DNA from: Caulobacter sp.
GTDB lineage: Bacteria; Pseudomonadota; Alphaproteobacteria; Caulobacterales; Caulobacteraceae
Direction: 5' to 3'
DNA: 64,000 nucleotides
Assembly (NCBI GenBank): GCA_030683005.1
Contig: JAUXMY010000008.1
Span: 62,001-126,000, forward strand
Shown here in pieces: positions 48,496-57,385 of this stretch (position 1 is its first letter; each line of letters begins with the position of its first letter). The notes beneath the pieces are model-generated. The model worked only from the letters and a program-made list of their open reading frames with translations, ran no database searches and was not told the DNA's origin. The translations under genes and the position numbers were made by a program.

Positions 48496-49257
48496 ATGTT
48501 CGATTCCTCGATTGGCGGCCATATCCGCATCCCCAAGACCGCCGAGGTCCTGGCCAGCCGCGTTCGCAAGGCGATCATCCGAGGAGAGCTGAAGGCTGGC
48601 GACAAGCTGCCGTCGGAGGCTCAGCTGATCTCCGACTTCGAGGTCTCGCGCCCGACGATCCGCGAGGCGATCCGGATCCTGGAGTCCGAGGGCCTCATTA
48701 GCGTCTCCCGCGGCGCGCGCGGCGGCGCACGGGTCAATGCCGTCTCGAGCGAGATGCTCAGCCGCGCCACCGGCATCGCGCTGCAGGCCCGAGGGGCCAC
48801 CATGGAAGACATCTACCAGGCGCGGGCGCTGATTGAACCGCCGGCCGCCCGCCTTGCCGCCCAGTCCCGTCCGGCCGAAGCCGCCCGGGCCCTTCGCACC
48901 CAGCTTGACGTTGAGCTCACCGTTGAAGGGCATCTGGCCCGTGCCAAAGCCGTGGCGGACTTTCACAGGACGCTCCTGGAGGAGTGCGGAAACATCGCCT
49001 TGGGCGTGGTCGGCAGAGCATTGCAGGATGTCGTGGCGCTGCACATGCAGCTGAGCATCCGCGCCAACCCGCGTGGCCTCGATGTTTCGGATCGGCAAAC
49101 GAAGTTCGGCCTGCGCTCTCAGGAGCGCCTGATCGAGCTGATCGAGGCCGGCGACGGCCCGGGCGCCGAGGCGCACTGGATCAGGCATATGGAAGCCGCC
49201 GGCAAGGTCTGGCTCGCGGGCGTCGGCTCGACCTCGGTCGTCGACGTTCTCGAGTAG
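48496..49257 (+). CDS. GntR/FadR-subfamily transcriptional regulator
   Basis: The 253-residue protein has a winged helix (EVLASRVRKAIIRGELKAGDKLPSEAQLISDFEVSRPTIREAIRILESEGLI) and a C-terminal FCD ligand domain with ALIEPPAARLAAQSRP and HRTLLEECGN, the region where FadR-type proteins hold metal-binding His/Asp. The ATG at 48496 was used. It is flanked by divergent genes with related operator-like motifs, so it is the best candidate to control the acyl-CoA cluster. The ligand may be an acid or acyl-CoA. Confidence 0.88.
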   Translation: MFDSSIGGHIRIPKTAEVLASRVRKAIIRGELKAGDKLPSEAQLISDFEVSRPTIREAIRILESEGLISVSRGARGGARVNAVSSEMLSRATGIALQARGATMEDIYQARALIEPPAARLAAQSRPAEAARALRTQLDVELTVEGHLARAKAVADFHRTLLEECGNIALGVVGRALQDVVALHMQLSIRANPRGLDVSDRQTKFGLRSQERLIELIEAGDGPGAEAHWIRHMEAAGKVWLAGVGSTSVVDVLE

Positions 49258-49258
49258 G

Positions 49259-50482
49259 CTATCGCACGCCGGTCGGCAGATCGCGAAACGGCGTGTCTTT
49301 GTCCAGGCGCACGTCGCCGGGCAAACCCAACACCCGTTCCGCGATGATGTTCTTCATGATCTCGTCTGTGCCGCCACCCAACCGCGCGCCGGGCGAATAG
49401 AGGAACGCTGTCTGGAAGATCGCTTCCATGGCCGACACCTGTTCGTCGTCGATGATTCCGAACTGGTCCTGCAGCTCGACGCCGGCGGAGCCGATTTCCT
49501 GCAGCTGGGTTGAGTTGATGATCTTGCCCACTGACGCCGCGGGGCCTGGCTCGCCGCCGCGCGAGATGTCGGTCAGCAGGCGGAAACGCGTGAAGCGCAC
49601 GCCCTCGGCCTTCACATACCAGTCGGCCAGTTGTTCACGGAACCCGCTGTCCTGCAGGAGCCCGCCGTTCGGACCTGACACCGCCCGCGCCAGACCCATG
49701 ATCTCTTCCCAGTTGGGCTTGCGGGTGGAGCTCATCACGCTCATCCGCTCGTTCATCAGGGTCGTCAGGGCAACGGCCCAGCCATCATCGACCTCTCCCA
49801 GCCGATGTCGGTCGGAGAGCCGCAGGTCGGTGATGTAGACCTCGTTGAATTCGGAGTCGCCGGACGCCTGGTGGATCGGCCGCACCTCGATGGCCGGGTC
49901 ATGCATATCGACCCAGAACATGGTCAGCCCCTTGTGTTTGGGCTTGTCGGGATTGGTCCGCGTGAGCAGGAGGCCGTAGTCGGCACGGTGAGCGAAACTG
50001 TTCCAGACCTTCTGGCCGTTGATCAGCCAGCCGTCGCCGTCGCGGACAGCCTTGGTTCGCACGCCCGCCAGATCCGACCCGGCGGAGGGTTCGCTGAACA
50101 GCTGGCACCAGATCTTCTCGCCGCGGATCGTCGGGGTGACCAGCTCGACCTTCACCTCATCGGGCCCGTGAGCCAGCACGGTCGGCACGCACATGCCGAT
50201 GCCGATCATGAACACGCCGTAGTTCAGACCCGCCGCCTCCTCCTCCTGGGTGAAGATGATGTCCTCCATCATCGTACCGCCGCCGCCGCCCCACGCCTTG
50301 GGGCGACGGATGCCGGCGAACCCGTCATCGGCCTTGATCGCCTGCCAGACCTTGGCCTCGGCGATGAAGGCGGGGGTGGCCGGCTTGCGGCCGCCCTGGG
50401 CTCCAGCCGGCGCCTTGTCGGCGATCCAGCGCTTCACCCGCGCGCGGTAGGCGGCTTCTTCCGGCGTGTCCTCGAAGTCCAT
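49259..50482 (-). CDS. Acyl-CoA dehydrogenase
   Basis: This FAD enzyme oxidises an acyl-CoA at the alpha-beta bond. The 407 residues carry GIRRPKAWGGGGGTMMEDIIFTQEEEAAGL, then KIWCQLFSEPSAGSDLAGVRTKAVRDGDGWLINGQKVWNSFAHRADYGLLLTRTNP, and the C-terminal YSPGARLGGGTDEIMKNIIAERVLGLPGDVR. The long insertion-free layout resembles steroid or aromatic side-chain dehydrogenases that often act as heteromers. The start is the ATG at 50482, opposite the NMO gene at 50579. Confidence 0.9.
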   Translation of the reverse strand: MDFEDTPEEAAYRARVKRWIADKAPAGAQGGRKPATPAFIAEAKVWQAIKADDGFAGIRRPKAWGGGGGTMMEDIIFTQEEEAAGLNYGVFMIGIGMCVPTVLAHGPDEVKVELVTPTIRGEKIWCQLFSEPSAGSDLAGVRTKAVRDGDGWLINGQKVWNSFAHRADYGLLLTRTNPDKPKHKGLTMFWVDMHDPAIEVRPIHQASGDSEFNEVYITDLRLSDRHRLGEVDDGWAVALTTLMNERMSVMSSTRKPNWEEIMGLARAVSGPNGGLLQDSGFREQLADWYVKAEGVRFTRFRLLTDISRGGEPGPAASVGKIINSTQLQEIGSAGVELQDQFGIIDDEQVSAMEAIFQTAFLYSPGARLGGGTDEIMKNIIAERVLGLPGDVRLDKDTPFRDLPTGVR

Positions 50483-50504
50483 GGTGATCCGTCCCGGGCT
50501 TTTA

Positions 50505-50532
50505 ATTAGTTATCTTAGTTATATGATAATCG
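50505..50532. promoter_or_regulatory. AT-rich operator-like element (4 of 4)
   Basis: The gap between the divergent dehydrogenase and NMO genes contains ATTAGTTATCTTAGTTATAT followed by GATAATCG. TTATC (50510-50514) and GATAA (50525-50529) are inverted with 10 bases between them. The right half matches the element at 48364. Confidence 0.6.
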
Positions 50533-50578
50533 GCGACGGTCGCAAGTGTTCAGACGGCCGCGTGCAGGAGCCATGTCC

Positions 50579-51541
50579 ATGTTCGAAGGCAATCGCGTTG
50601 TCGCCCACACCCGATCCCGATTTCCGATCATCCAGGCGCCGATGACCTGGATCGCCCGATCGCAGCTGGTCAGCGCGGTCTCCGCGGCCGGTGGGTTCGG
50701 CCTGCTGGAAAGCTCCGCCCGGGACCTGACGGTGACCACACGGGAGTTCACCGCGATCAGGGAAAACACAACGGCTCCGTTCGGCGTGAACCTGCCTGTC
50801 CGGTTCCTGCAAGGAGATCCGGCCGAGGAGGCGCGGATCATCGACTGGCTGCTCGGCCAGGGCGTGCATTTCGTCACCACTTCGGCCGGCGACCCTGGTC
50901 GCTACGTGCAGAAGCTCAAGGACGCGGGCGTCATCGTCTATCACGCCACCGCCACCCTGCACGGCGCACGAAAGGCGGTGAACGTCGGCGTTGACGGCCT
51001 GATCGTCGAGGGCGCCGAAAGCGCCGGGGTCCGCAATCCCGACGAGATCCACAGCTTCGCCCTGCTGCAGGCCGTGCGGGAGGCCGTGGACGTCCCGATC
51101 GTCGCCGCCGGCGGCATCGTCGACGGCCGGGGCATGGCCGCCGCCTTCGCGCTTGGCGCGGAGGGCGTCGCCATGGGGACCCGCTTTGTCGCTTCGGTCG
51201 AGAGCCCGGTGCACGACAACTACAAGGCCGCCATTGTCGAGACCCCGATCAACGGCACCTTCCTGATGGACAGTCCGCCCCGCGCCCGCGCCCGGGGCCT
51301 GCGCACGCAGTACGCGTTGGCGGTTGCCGCCGGCACGCGTGAGCGGTTGCCGCCGATGGCCACCCTAGACGGCCTCTACGTCGGCGGCGACGTGCAGAAC
51401 ACCTTCGGCATGGCCGGAGAAAGCGCCGGCCTGATCCACGGCCTGAAGACCGTCCAGGCGATCATCGACGACACAGTCCACGGCTTCTGGCGAGAAATCG
51501 ACCGGCTCGCCGCACTGCGCGGTCCTGGCTCACCCGGGTGA
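50579..51541 (+). CDS. Nitronate monooxygenase-like flavoprotein
   Basis: This is a TIM-barrel FMN enzyme of about 320 residues. The ATG at 50579 has GGAG eight bases upstream; one at 50573 is too close. Motifs are FPIIQAPMTWIARSQLVSAVSAAGGFGLLESSARDL, APFGVNLPVRFL, GVDGLIVEGAESAG and IVAAGGIVDGRGMAAAFALGAEGVAMGTRFVASVESPVHDNYK. It differs clearly from the copy at 47361, so the two are not recent duplicates. The 200 bases downstream hold no gene. Confidence 0.85.
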   Translation: MFEGNRVVAHTRSRFPIIQAPMTWIARSQLVSAVSAAGGFGLLESSARDLTVTTREFTAIRENTTAPFGVNLPVRFLQGDPAEEARIIDWLLGQGVHFVTTSAGDPGRYVQKLKDAGVIVYHATATLHGARKAVNVGVDGLIVEGAESAGVRNPDEIHSFALLQAVREAVDVPIVAAGGIVDGRGMAAAFALGAEGVAMGTRFVASVESPVHDNYKAAIVETPINGTFLMDSPPRARARGLRTQYALAVAAGTRERLPPMATLDGLYVGGDVQNTFGMAGESAGLIHGLKTVQAIIDDTVHGFWREIDRLAALRGPGSPG

Positions 51542-51740
51542 CAAAAGCTGGCAAGCCGTACCCTCGGCCTGCCAAGGCCGGGAGCAGATGCGCGGGGTCT
51601 GTCGTTGACGCAAGCGGCGACGTCACCCTTCAGCCAATAGAACGGTAGGCCAACGACCCTTGCCCCCCGCAACCTCATCCAGCTACGCTCCAATCAACCG
51701 AGGGGCGGGGCTTGCGGACTCATCTCATCCATAGGTCGCC

Positions 51741-54194
51741 ATGAGCGGTTCGAAGCTCAGCGAACGCGACATCTGCACGAAGTTCATCACCCCGGCTCTG
51801 GTCGCCGCGGGGTGGGACATCGCGACCCAGATCCGCGAGGAGGTCAGCTTTACCAAAGGCCGCATCATCGTGCGCGGCAAGCTGGTCACCCGGGGCAAGG
51901 GCAAACGCGCCGACTACGTCCTCTACTACAAGCCCAACATCCCCATCGCCCTGATCGAGGCCAAGGACGGCGGCCACAGCGTCGGCGACGGGATTCAGCA
52001 GGCGCTGGAGTACGCCGAGACCCTCGACATCCCCTATGTCTTCTCCTCGAACGGCGACGGCTTCATCTTCCATGATCGCACCGGCGCCGGCGCGGAGAAG
52101 GAGTCGACCCTCGCCCTGGGCGCATTCCCCTCGCCGGGCGAGCTCTGGAACCGGTACGCCGCATGGAAGGGGTTCACGCCGGAGGGCGAGAAGGTCGTCC
52201 TTCAGGACTACTACGACGACGGCGGCGGCAAGACGCCGCGCTACTACCAGGTCAACGCCGTCAACGCCGCCATCGAGGCCATCGCGAAAGGCCGCGACCG
52301 CGTGCTGCTGGTCATGGCGACCGGCACCGGCAAGACCTACACCGCGTTCCAGATCATCTGGCGGCTGTGGAAGGCGAAGAAGGCCAAGCGGATCCTGTTC
52401 CTCGCCGACCGGAACATCCTGGTCGACCAGACCATGGTCAACGACTTCCGCCCCTTCGGCGGCGTCATGGCCAAGCTGTCGGCCAAGTCCAAGACCATCG
52501 AGCGCAACGACGGCACGTCGGTCGACCTGACCACCGCCATCGGGGCGAAGCGGCGCATCGACACCTCTTATGAGGTCTATCTTGGCCTCTACCAGGCGAT
52601 CACCGGCCCGGAGGAGATCAAGAAGCTCTACAAGGAGTTCTCGCGCGACTTCTTCGACCTGATCGTCATCGACGAGTGCCATCGCGGCAGCGCCGCCGAG
52701 GACTCGGCCTGGCGGGAGATCCTCGAGCACTTCTCCACCGCCACCCAGATCGGCCTGACCGCCACGCCCAAGGAGACCGAGTACGCCTCCAACAGCCACT
52801 ACTTCGGCGAGCCGGTTTACACCTACTCCCTGAAGCAGGGCATCCGCGACGGCTTCCTGGCCCCCTACAAGGTCATCAAGGTCCACATCGACCGCGACGT
52901 CGAAGGCTACCGGCCCGAGAAGGGCGCGGTCGACCGCGACGGCGAGGAGATCGAGGACCGGATCTACAATCCCAAGGACTTCGACCGCACCCTGGTGCTC
53001 GATGAGCGGACCAAGCTTGTCGCCGCGCGTGTGACCGAGTTCCTCAAGGAGAGCGGCGACCGCTTCCAGAAGACCATCGTCTTCTGCGTCGACGAGGAGC
53101 ACGCCGCCCGCATGCGGCAGGCGCTGATCAACGCCAACAAGGACCTCGTCGACCAGAACGCCAAGTACGTCATGCGCATCACCGGCAGCGACCAGGAAGG
53201 TCAGGCGCAGCTGGGCAACTTCATCGACCCGGAGTCGAAATATCCGGTGATCGTCACCACCTCGCGGCTGCTGTCGACCGGCGTCGATGCCCAGACCTGC
53301 CGGCTGATCGTCCTCGACCGGCCCGTCGGCTCGATGACCGAGTTCAAGCAGATCGTCGGCCGCGGCACGCGGGTCCACGAGGACACCCGCAAGTTCTACT
53401 TCACCCTGATGGACTTCCGCGGAGCGACCAACCACTTCGCCGATCCGGATTTCGACGGCGAGCCGGTGCAGATCTACGAGCCGGGCGGAGACGACCCGAT
53501 CACGCCGCCGGACGACGGCGCGACAGCGGAAGGCGACGACGGCGCGTCCACGACTGTTCCTGGAGCGGACGAGACCATCGTCGACGGGCCGCCCGACATC
53601 GACTTCCCCACGGGCGTCTCGGAGAAGCAGAAGAAGGTCTACGTCGACGGTGTGGCCGTGGCGGTGATCTCCGAGCGGGTCGAGTACCTGGACGCCAACG
53701 GCAAGCTGGTCACCGAGAGCCTGCGCGACTTCACCCGCGCCACGCTTCGCAAGCGCTACGTCTCGCTGGAGGCCTTCCTGCGTCGCTGGAGCGAGGCCGA
53801 CCGCAAGCAGGCCATCCTCGACGAACTTGCCGAGGAAGGCCTGCCACTGGAGGTGCTGTCCGACGAGGTCGGCAAGGACCTCGACCCCTTCGACCTGATT
53901 TGCCATGTCGCCTTCGACATGCCGGCCCTGACCCGCAAGGAGCGGGCCGACAACGTCCGAAAGCGCAATGTCTTCACCCGCTATGGAGACCAGGCCCGCG
54001 CGGTGCTGGAGGCCCTGCTGGCCAAGTACGAGGACGAGGGGATGCTGAACCTGGACGATCCACAGGTTCTTCGCATCGCGCCCTTTGACCGGATGGGCAC
54101 GCCGGTCCAGTTGGTGAAACAGTTCGGGGGACGAGCCGGCTTCGACCGCGCGATCCACGACCTGCAGTCCGCGCTCTATGGGGAAATCGCCTAG
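51741..54194 (+). CDS. hsdR: Type I restriction enzyme, endonuclease/translocase subunit HsdR
   Basis: The 817-residue subunit has an N-terminal nuclease domain (D58, E73 and K75 in ADYVLYY and IALIEAKDGG), then helicase motifs: Walker A MATGTGKTY (about 193), DECH in VIDECHRGS (about 310), and GLTATPKE. The C-terminal half contains SKYPVIVTTSRLLSTGVDAQTC and GRGTRVHED. Together these drive DNA translocation and cleavage. The start is the ATG at 51741. An acidic linker (DDGATAEGDDGAS) precedes the C-terminal domain. The hsdM gene follows after three bases. Confidence 0.93.
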   Translation: MSGSKLSERDICTKFITPALVAAGWDIATQIREEVSFTKGRIIVRGKLVTRGKGKRADYVLYYKPNIPIALIEAKDGGHSVGDGIQQALEYAETLDIPYVFSSNGDGFIFHDRTGAGAEKESTLALGAFPSPGELWNRYAAWKGFTPEGEKVVLQDYYDDGGGKTPRYYQVNAVNAAIEAIAKGRDRVLLVMATGTGKTYTAFQIIWRLWKAKKAKRILFLADRNILVDQTMVNDFRPFGGVMAKLSAKSKTIERNDGTSVDLTTAIGAKRRIDTSYEVYLGLYQAITGPEEIKKLYKEFSRDFFDLIVIDECHRGSAAEDSAWREILEHFSTATQIGLTATPKETEYASNSHYFGEPVYTYSLKQGIRDGFLAPYKVIKVHIDRDVEGYRPEKGAVDRDGEEIEDRIYNPKDFDRTLVLDERTKLVAARVTEFLKESGDRFQKTIVFCVDEEHAARMRQALINANKDLVDQNAKYVMRITGSDQEGQAQLGNFIDPESKYPVIVTTSRLLSTGVDAQTCRLIVLDRPVGSMTEFKQIVGRGTRVHEDTRKFYFTLMDFRGATNHFADPDFDGEPVQIYEPGGDDPITPPDDGATAEGDDGASTTVPGADETIVDGPPDIDFPTGVSEKQKKVYVDGVAVAVISERVEYLDANGKLVTESLRDFTRATLRKRYVSLEAFLRRWSEADRKQAILDELAEEGLPLEVLSDEVGKDLDPFDLICHVAFDMPALTRKERADNVRKRNVFTRYGDQARAVLEALLAKYEDEGMLNLDDPQVLRIAPFDRMGTPVQLVKQFGGRAGFDRAIHDLQSALYGEIA

Positions 54195-54197
54195 TTC

Positions 54198-55655
54198 ATG
54201 TCCGTCCGCACCCTCGTCAAATCCATCCAGGACATCATGCGAAAGGACGTCGGCGTCGATGGCGACGCCCAGCGCGTGGGTCAGCTTTGCTGGATGTTCT
54301 TCCTCAAGATCATCGACGACCAGGACCAGGAACTGGAGCTCCTCAACCCCGACTACCGCTCGCCGATCCCGGCGCAGCTGCGCTGGTCGGCGTGGGCGGC
54401 GGACCCCGAGGGCCTGACCGGCGAGGGCCTGATCGAGTTCGTCAACGAAACGCTGTTCACTGGCCTCAAGACCCTGCCGCTCAGCGGCCGGCCCGGCGAC
54501 CGCGCGCGCGTCGTGCGCGACGTGTTCGAGGACGCCTACAACTACATGAAGTCCGGGCAGCTGCTGCGCCAGGTGGTCAACAGGATCAACGAGGTCGACT
54601 TCAACGACCTGGCCGAGCGGCAGCATTTCGGGGACGTCTACGAACAGCTGCTCAATGACCTGCAGAGCGCCGGCAACTCCGGGGAGTACTACACCCCCCG
54701 CGCCGTCACCGCCTTCATGGTCGACCGCATCGATCCGCGTCCGGGCGAGCTCCTGTTCGACCCGGCCTGCGGCACCGGCGGCTTCCTGACCTGTTCGATC
54801 CGCCACATGCGCGACCGCTATGTGAAGCGGCCTGAGGACGAGCAGGCGATGCAGGCCGGACTGCGGGCGGTGGAGAAGAAGCCGCTGCCGCACATGCTCT
54901 GCACCACCAACATGCTGCTGCACGGCATCGAGGATCCTGGGTTCGTACGCCACGACAACACCCTGGCCCGGCCCTACGTCTCCTGGGGCCAGAGCGACCG
55001 GGTCGACATCGTCCTGACCAACCCGCCGTTCGGCGGCAAGGAAGAGGACGGCATCGAGAGCAACTTCCCCAGGCACTTCCAGACCCGCGAGACGGCGGAC
55101 CTGTTCCTGGCCCTGATCATCCGTCTGTTGAAGCCGGGTGGCCGGGCGGCGGTGGTGCTGCCCGACGGCAGCCTGTTCGGCGAGGGGGTCAAGACCCGGC
55201 TGAAGGAGGCCCTGATGGAGGAGTGCAACCTGCACACCATCGTGCGCCTGCCCAACAGCGTGTTCCGGCCCTACGCCTCGATCGGCACCAACCTGCTGTT
55301 CTTCGAGAAGGGCGAGCCGACGAAGGACGTCTGGTTCTACGAGCACCAGGTGCCGGCGGGCCAGAAGGCCTATTCCATGACCCGCCCGATCCGCATCGAG
55401 CACCTGCAGGGCTGCGTAGACTGGTGGGGCGGTGCGGCGCGCGAGGACCGGCAGGAGACCGAGCAGGCCTGGAAGGTCAGCGCCGCCGACATCAAGGCCC
55501 GCGGCTACAACCTCGACATCAAGAACCCGCACACGGCGCCCGACGACCACGGCGACCCGGAGGTGCTGCTGGCCGAACTGAACGCCGCCGAGGCGACGGC
55601 CGCCGGCGTGCGCGACCAGCTCAAGGCGATCCTCGCCGAGGCCCTGACGCGATGA
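54198..55655 (+). CDS. hsdM: Type I restriction enzyme, N6-adenine methyltransferase subunit HsdM
   Basis: The 485-residue subunit has the N-terminal HsdM helical domain, the SAM site DPACGTGGFL (about 188) and the catalytic NPPFGG motif (about 275), as in N6-adenine methylases. The C-terminal part binds HsdS. The start is the ATG at 54198 and the stop overlaps the hsdS start by ATGA. It is expected to protect host DNA at the HsdS-chosen sequence. Confidence 0.95.
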   Translation: MSVRTLVKSIQDIMRKDVGVDGDAQRVGQLCWMFFLKIIDDQDQELELLNPDYRSPIPAQLRWSAWAADPEGLTGEGLIEFVNETLFTGLKTLPLSGRPGDRARVVRDVFEDAYNYMKSGQLLRQVVNRINEVDFNDLAERQHFGDVYEQLLNDLQSAGNSGEYYTPRAVTAFMVDRIDPRPGELLFDPACGTGGFLTCSIRHMRDRYVKRPEDEQAMQAGLRAVEKKPLPHMLCTTNMLLHGIEDPGFVRHDNTLARPYVSWGQSDRVDIVLTNPPFGGKEEDGIESNFPRHFQTRETADLFLALIIRLLKPGGRAAVVLPDGSLFGEGVKTRLKEALMEECNLHTIVRLPNSVFRPYASIGTNLLFFEKGEPTKDVWFYEHQVPAGQKAYSMTRPIRIEHLQGCVDWWGGAAREDRQETEQAWKVSAADIKARGYNLDIKNPHTAPDDHGDPEVLLAELNAAEATAAGVRDQLKAILAEALTR

Positions 55656-57385
55656 ACGCGAAGCGACTGCTGGCCCTGTTCGACCGCGTCAGCGAGGCGC
55701 CGGACGCCGTGGCGAAGCTGCGTCGGTTCGTGCTCGATCTGGCGGTGCGGGGGAAGCTGGTCGATCAGGATCCGGCGGATGAGCCGGCGGAGGATCTGCT
55801 GAGGCGGATCCAGGATGAAAAAACCCGCCGGATTGCTGCGGGTGAATACCGGAAGGACAAGGCAGCGAACTCGGATCCGGATGATCCGCCTTTTGCCCTG
55901 CCGTCGAGCTGGCGATGGAGCCGCCTTTCAGAGATTGGCTTCCTCAATCCCCGGGTCTCGGCGCCGAGCGACACGGAGGCGGGCTTCGTGCCAATGCCGC
56001 TTGTTGCGGCCGAGCACGGCGTCGCGAACCGCCACGAGCCAAGACCCTGGGGTCAGATCAGCAGTGGCTATACCCACTTCGCCGAAGGAGACGTCGGACT
56101 GGCAAAGATCACGCCCTGCTTCGAAAACGGCAAGTCCACAGTCTTTCGCGGCCTGCCGAACGGGATAGGGGCGGGAACCACCGAACTGCACATCGTTCGT
56201 CCGGTTCTGGTCGATCCGGATTTCATTCTGCTGCTTCTGAAAAGCGCACACTTCATTGAAAGCGGCATCCCTCGAATGACCGGTACGGCCGGTCAGAAAC
56301 GCGTTCCCTCGGACTACTTCGCCAATAGTCCCTTCCCCCTCCCGCCACTCGCCGAGCAGCGCCGCATCGTCGCCCGGGTCGACGGGCTGATGACCCTCTG
56401 CGACCAGCTGGAGGCGGCCCGCGCCGACCGCGAACACCGCCGCGATCGGCTGACCAGCGCAACGATGGCGAATGTAGGAAGGTCAACCTCCTCCATGTCC
56501 TCAGCTGACCAACGCTTTGTCATTGATACGCTACCTGCCCTGACAGGGAGGGTTCGGCAGCTTGAGCACGCTCGCCGAGCTATCCAAGATCTCGCCGTTC
56601 GCGGCAGGCTTGTAGAGCAGAACGCCGAAGACGAGTCCTCTCAGGTGCTTTTGCGGCGAGCCACAGAGGCAAAGTTGGTCGCCTGCGCCGACGAGGGCAT
56701 TCGGTCACGCCAGCCCATAGCGAGACGGAACCGCGACGACCTTTGGTTCGACTTTCCCGAAAGCTGGACGCTGCCCGCCTTTGACGATGTGTTCGTCATC
56801 GCGAGTGGCGTGACCAAAGGGCAAAAGGTAGCGTCGGTCGAGGCCGTCGATGCGCCCTATTTGCGCGTAGCCAACGTGCAGAGAGGCCGTCTAGATCTGG
56901 CGGTGATCAAGACTATCACGGTCCGACGGGCTGACGTGGAACGGTACGCTCTCAGAGTGGGCGACGTTTTGATGACCGAGGGTGGCGACTGGGACAAACT
57001 TGGTCGAGCGGCCGTATGGCGCGGCGAAGTCGCCGGCTGCATTCACCAGAACCACGTTTTCCGGGTCCGCGCGCCGACGGCCGATATTCTTCCGGAGTGG
57101 GTAACCACCTACGTGAACAGCCCGCTTGGCCGCGCATTCTTCGCAGATGCTTCCAAGCAAACCACCAATCTCGCCTCTATCAATATGACGCAGCTGAGAG
57201 GGTGCCCGATCCCCCTCCCGCCCCTCGCCGAGCAGCGCCGCATCGTCGCCCGGGTCGACGAGCTGATAACCCTCTGCGACCAGCTGGAGGCCAGCCTGGC
57301 CGCCGCCGACACCGCCAACGCCCGTCTGCTCGACGCCATCCTCCACGAAGCCCTGAACGGCCCGCTCCAGGCCGAGGCCGCCTGA
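55652..57385 (+). CDS. hsdS: Type I restriction enzyme, specificity subunit HsdS
   Basis: The 577-residue subunit has two target recognition domains. Each is preceded by a conserved helix (RRFVLDLAVRGKLVDQ and RRAIQDLAVRGRLVEQ) and followed by PLPPLAEQRRIVARVDXLXTLCDQLEA. The DNA encoding these last repeats is nearly identical (56335-56415 and 57211-57291). TRD1 is roughly residues 85-230 and TRD2 roughly 350-520. The ATG at 55652 overlaps the hsdM stop. The second half appears lower in GC than hsdM, as usual for exchanged TRDs. Confidence 0.93.
   Translation: MNAKRLLALFDRVSEAPDAVAKLRRFVLDLAVRGKLVDQDPADEPAEDLLRRIQDEKTRRIAAGEYRKDKAANSDPDDPPFALPSSWRWSRLSEIGFLNPRVSAPSDTEAGFVPMPLVAAEHGVANRHEPRPWGQISSGYTHFAEGDVGLAKITPCFENGKSTVFRGLPNGIGAGTTELHIVRPVLVDPDFILLLLKSAHFIESGIPRMTGTAGQKRVPSDYFANSPFPLPPLAEQRRIVARVDGLMTLCDQLEAARADREHRRDRLTSATMANVGRSTSSMSSADQRFVIDTLPALTGRVRQLEHARRAIQDLAVRGRLVEQNAEDESSQVLLRRATEAKLVACADEGIRSRQPIARRNRDDLWFDFPESWTLPAFDDVFVIASGVTKGQKVASVEAVDAPYLRVANVQRGRLDLAVIKTITVRRADVERYALRVGDVLMTEGGDWDKLGRAAVWRGEVAGCIHQNHVFRVRAPTADILPEWVTTYVNSPLGRAFFADASKQTTNLASINMTQLRGCPIPLPPLAEQRRIVARVDELITLCDQLEASLAAADTANARLLDAILHEALNGPLQAEAA
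56335..56415 (+). repeat. hsdS internal direct repeat, copy 1
   Basis: This 81-base stretch encodes the conserved helix after TRD1. It matches 57211-57291 with three differences counted by eye. Such near-perfect repeats in one gene can recombine and delete or exchange the TRD between them. Confidence 0.85.
57211..57291 (+). repeat. hsdS internal direct repeat, copy 2
   Basis: This is the second copy of the conserved helix, after TRD2, 876 bases from copy 1. Differences from copy 1 include CCCC for CCAC and two G-to-A changes. Unequal crossing between copies would yield a single-TRD specificity subunit. Confidence 0.85.

Noticed and set aside
51542..51740. Partial hairpin CTCGGCCT...AAGGCCGGG as terminator of the flavoprotein gene
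   Set aside because: The stem is imperfect and has no T run; not strong enough to list.
51720..55550. Very long open frame on the minus strand opposite hsdR-hsdM
   Set aside because: The frame has no family match, is rich in Val, Leu, Asp, Arg and Gly from antisense codons, and lies opposite two genes with clear catalytic motifs.
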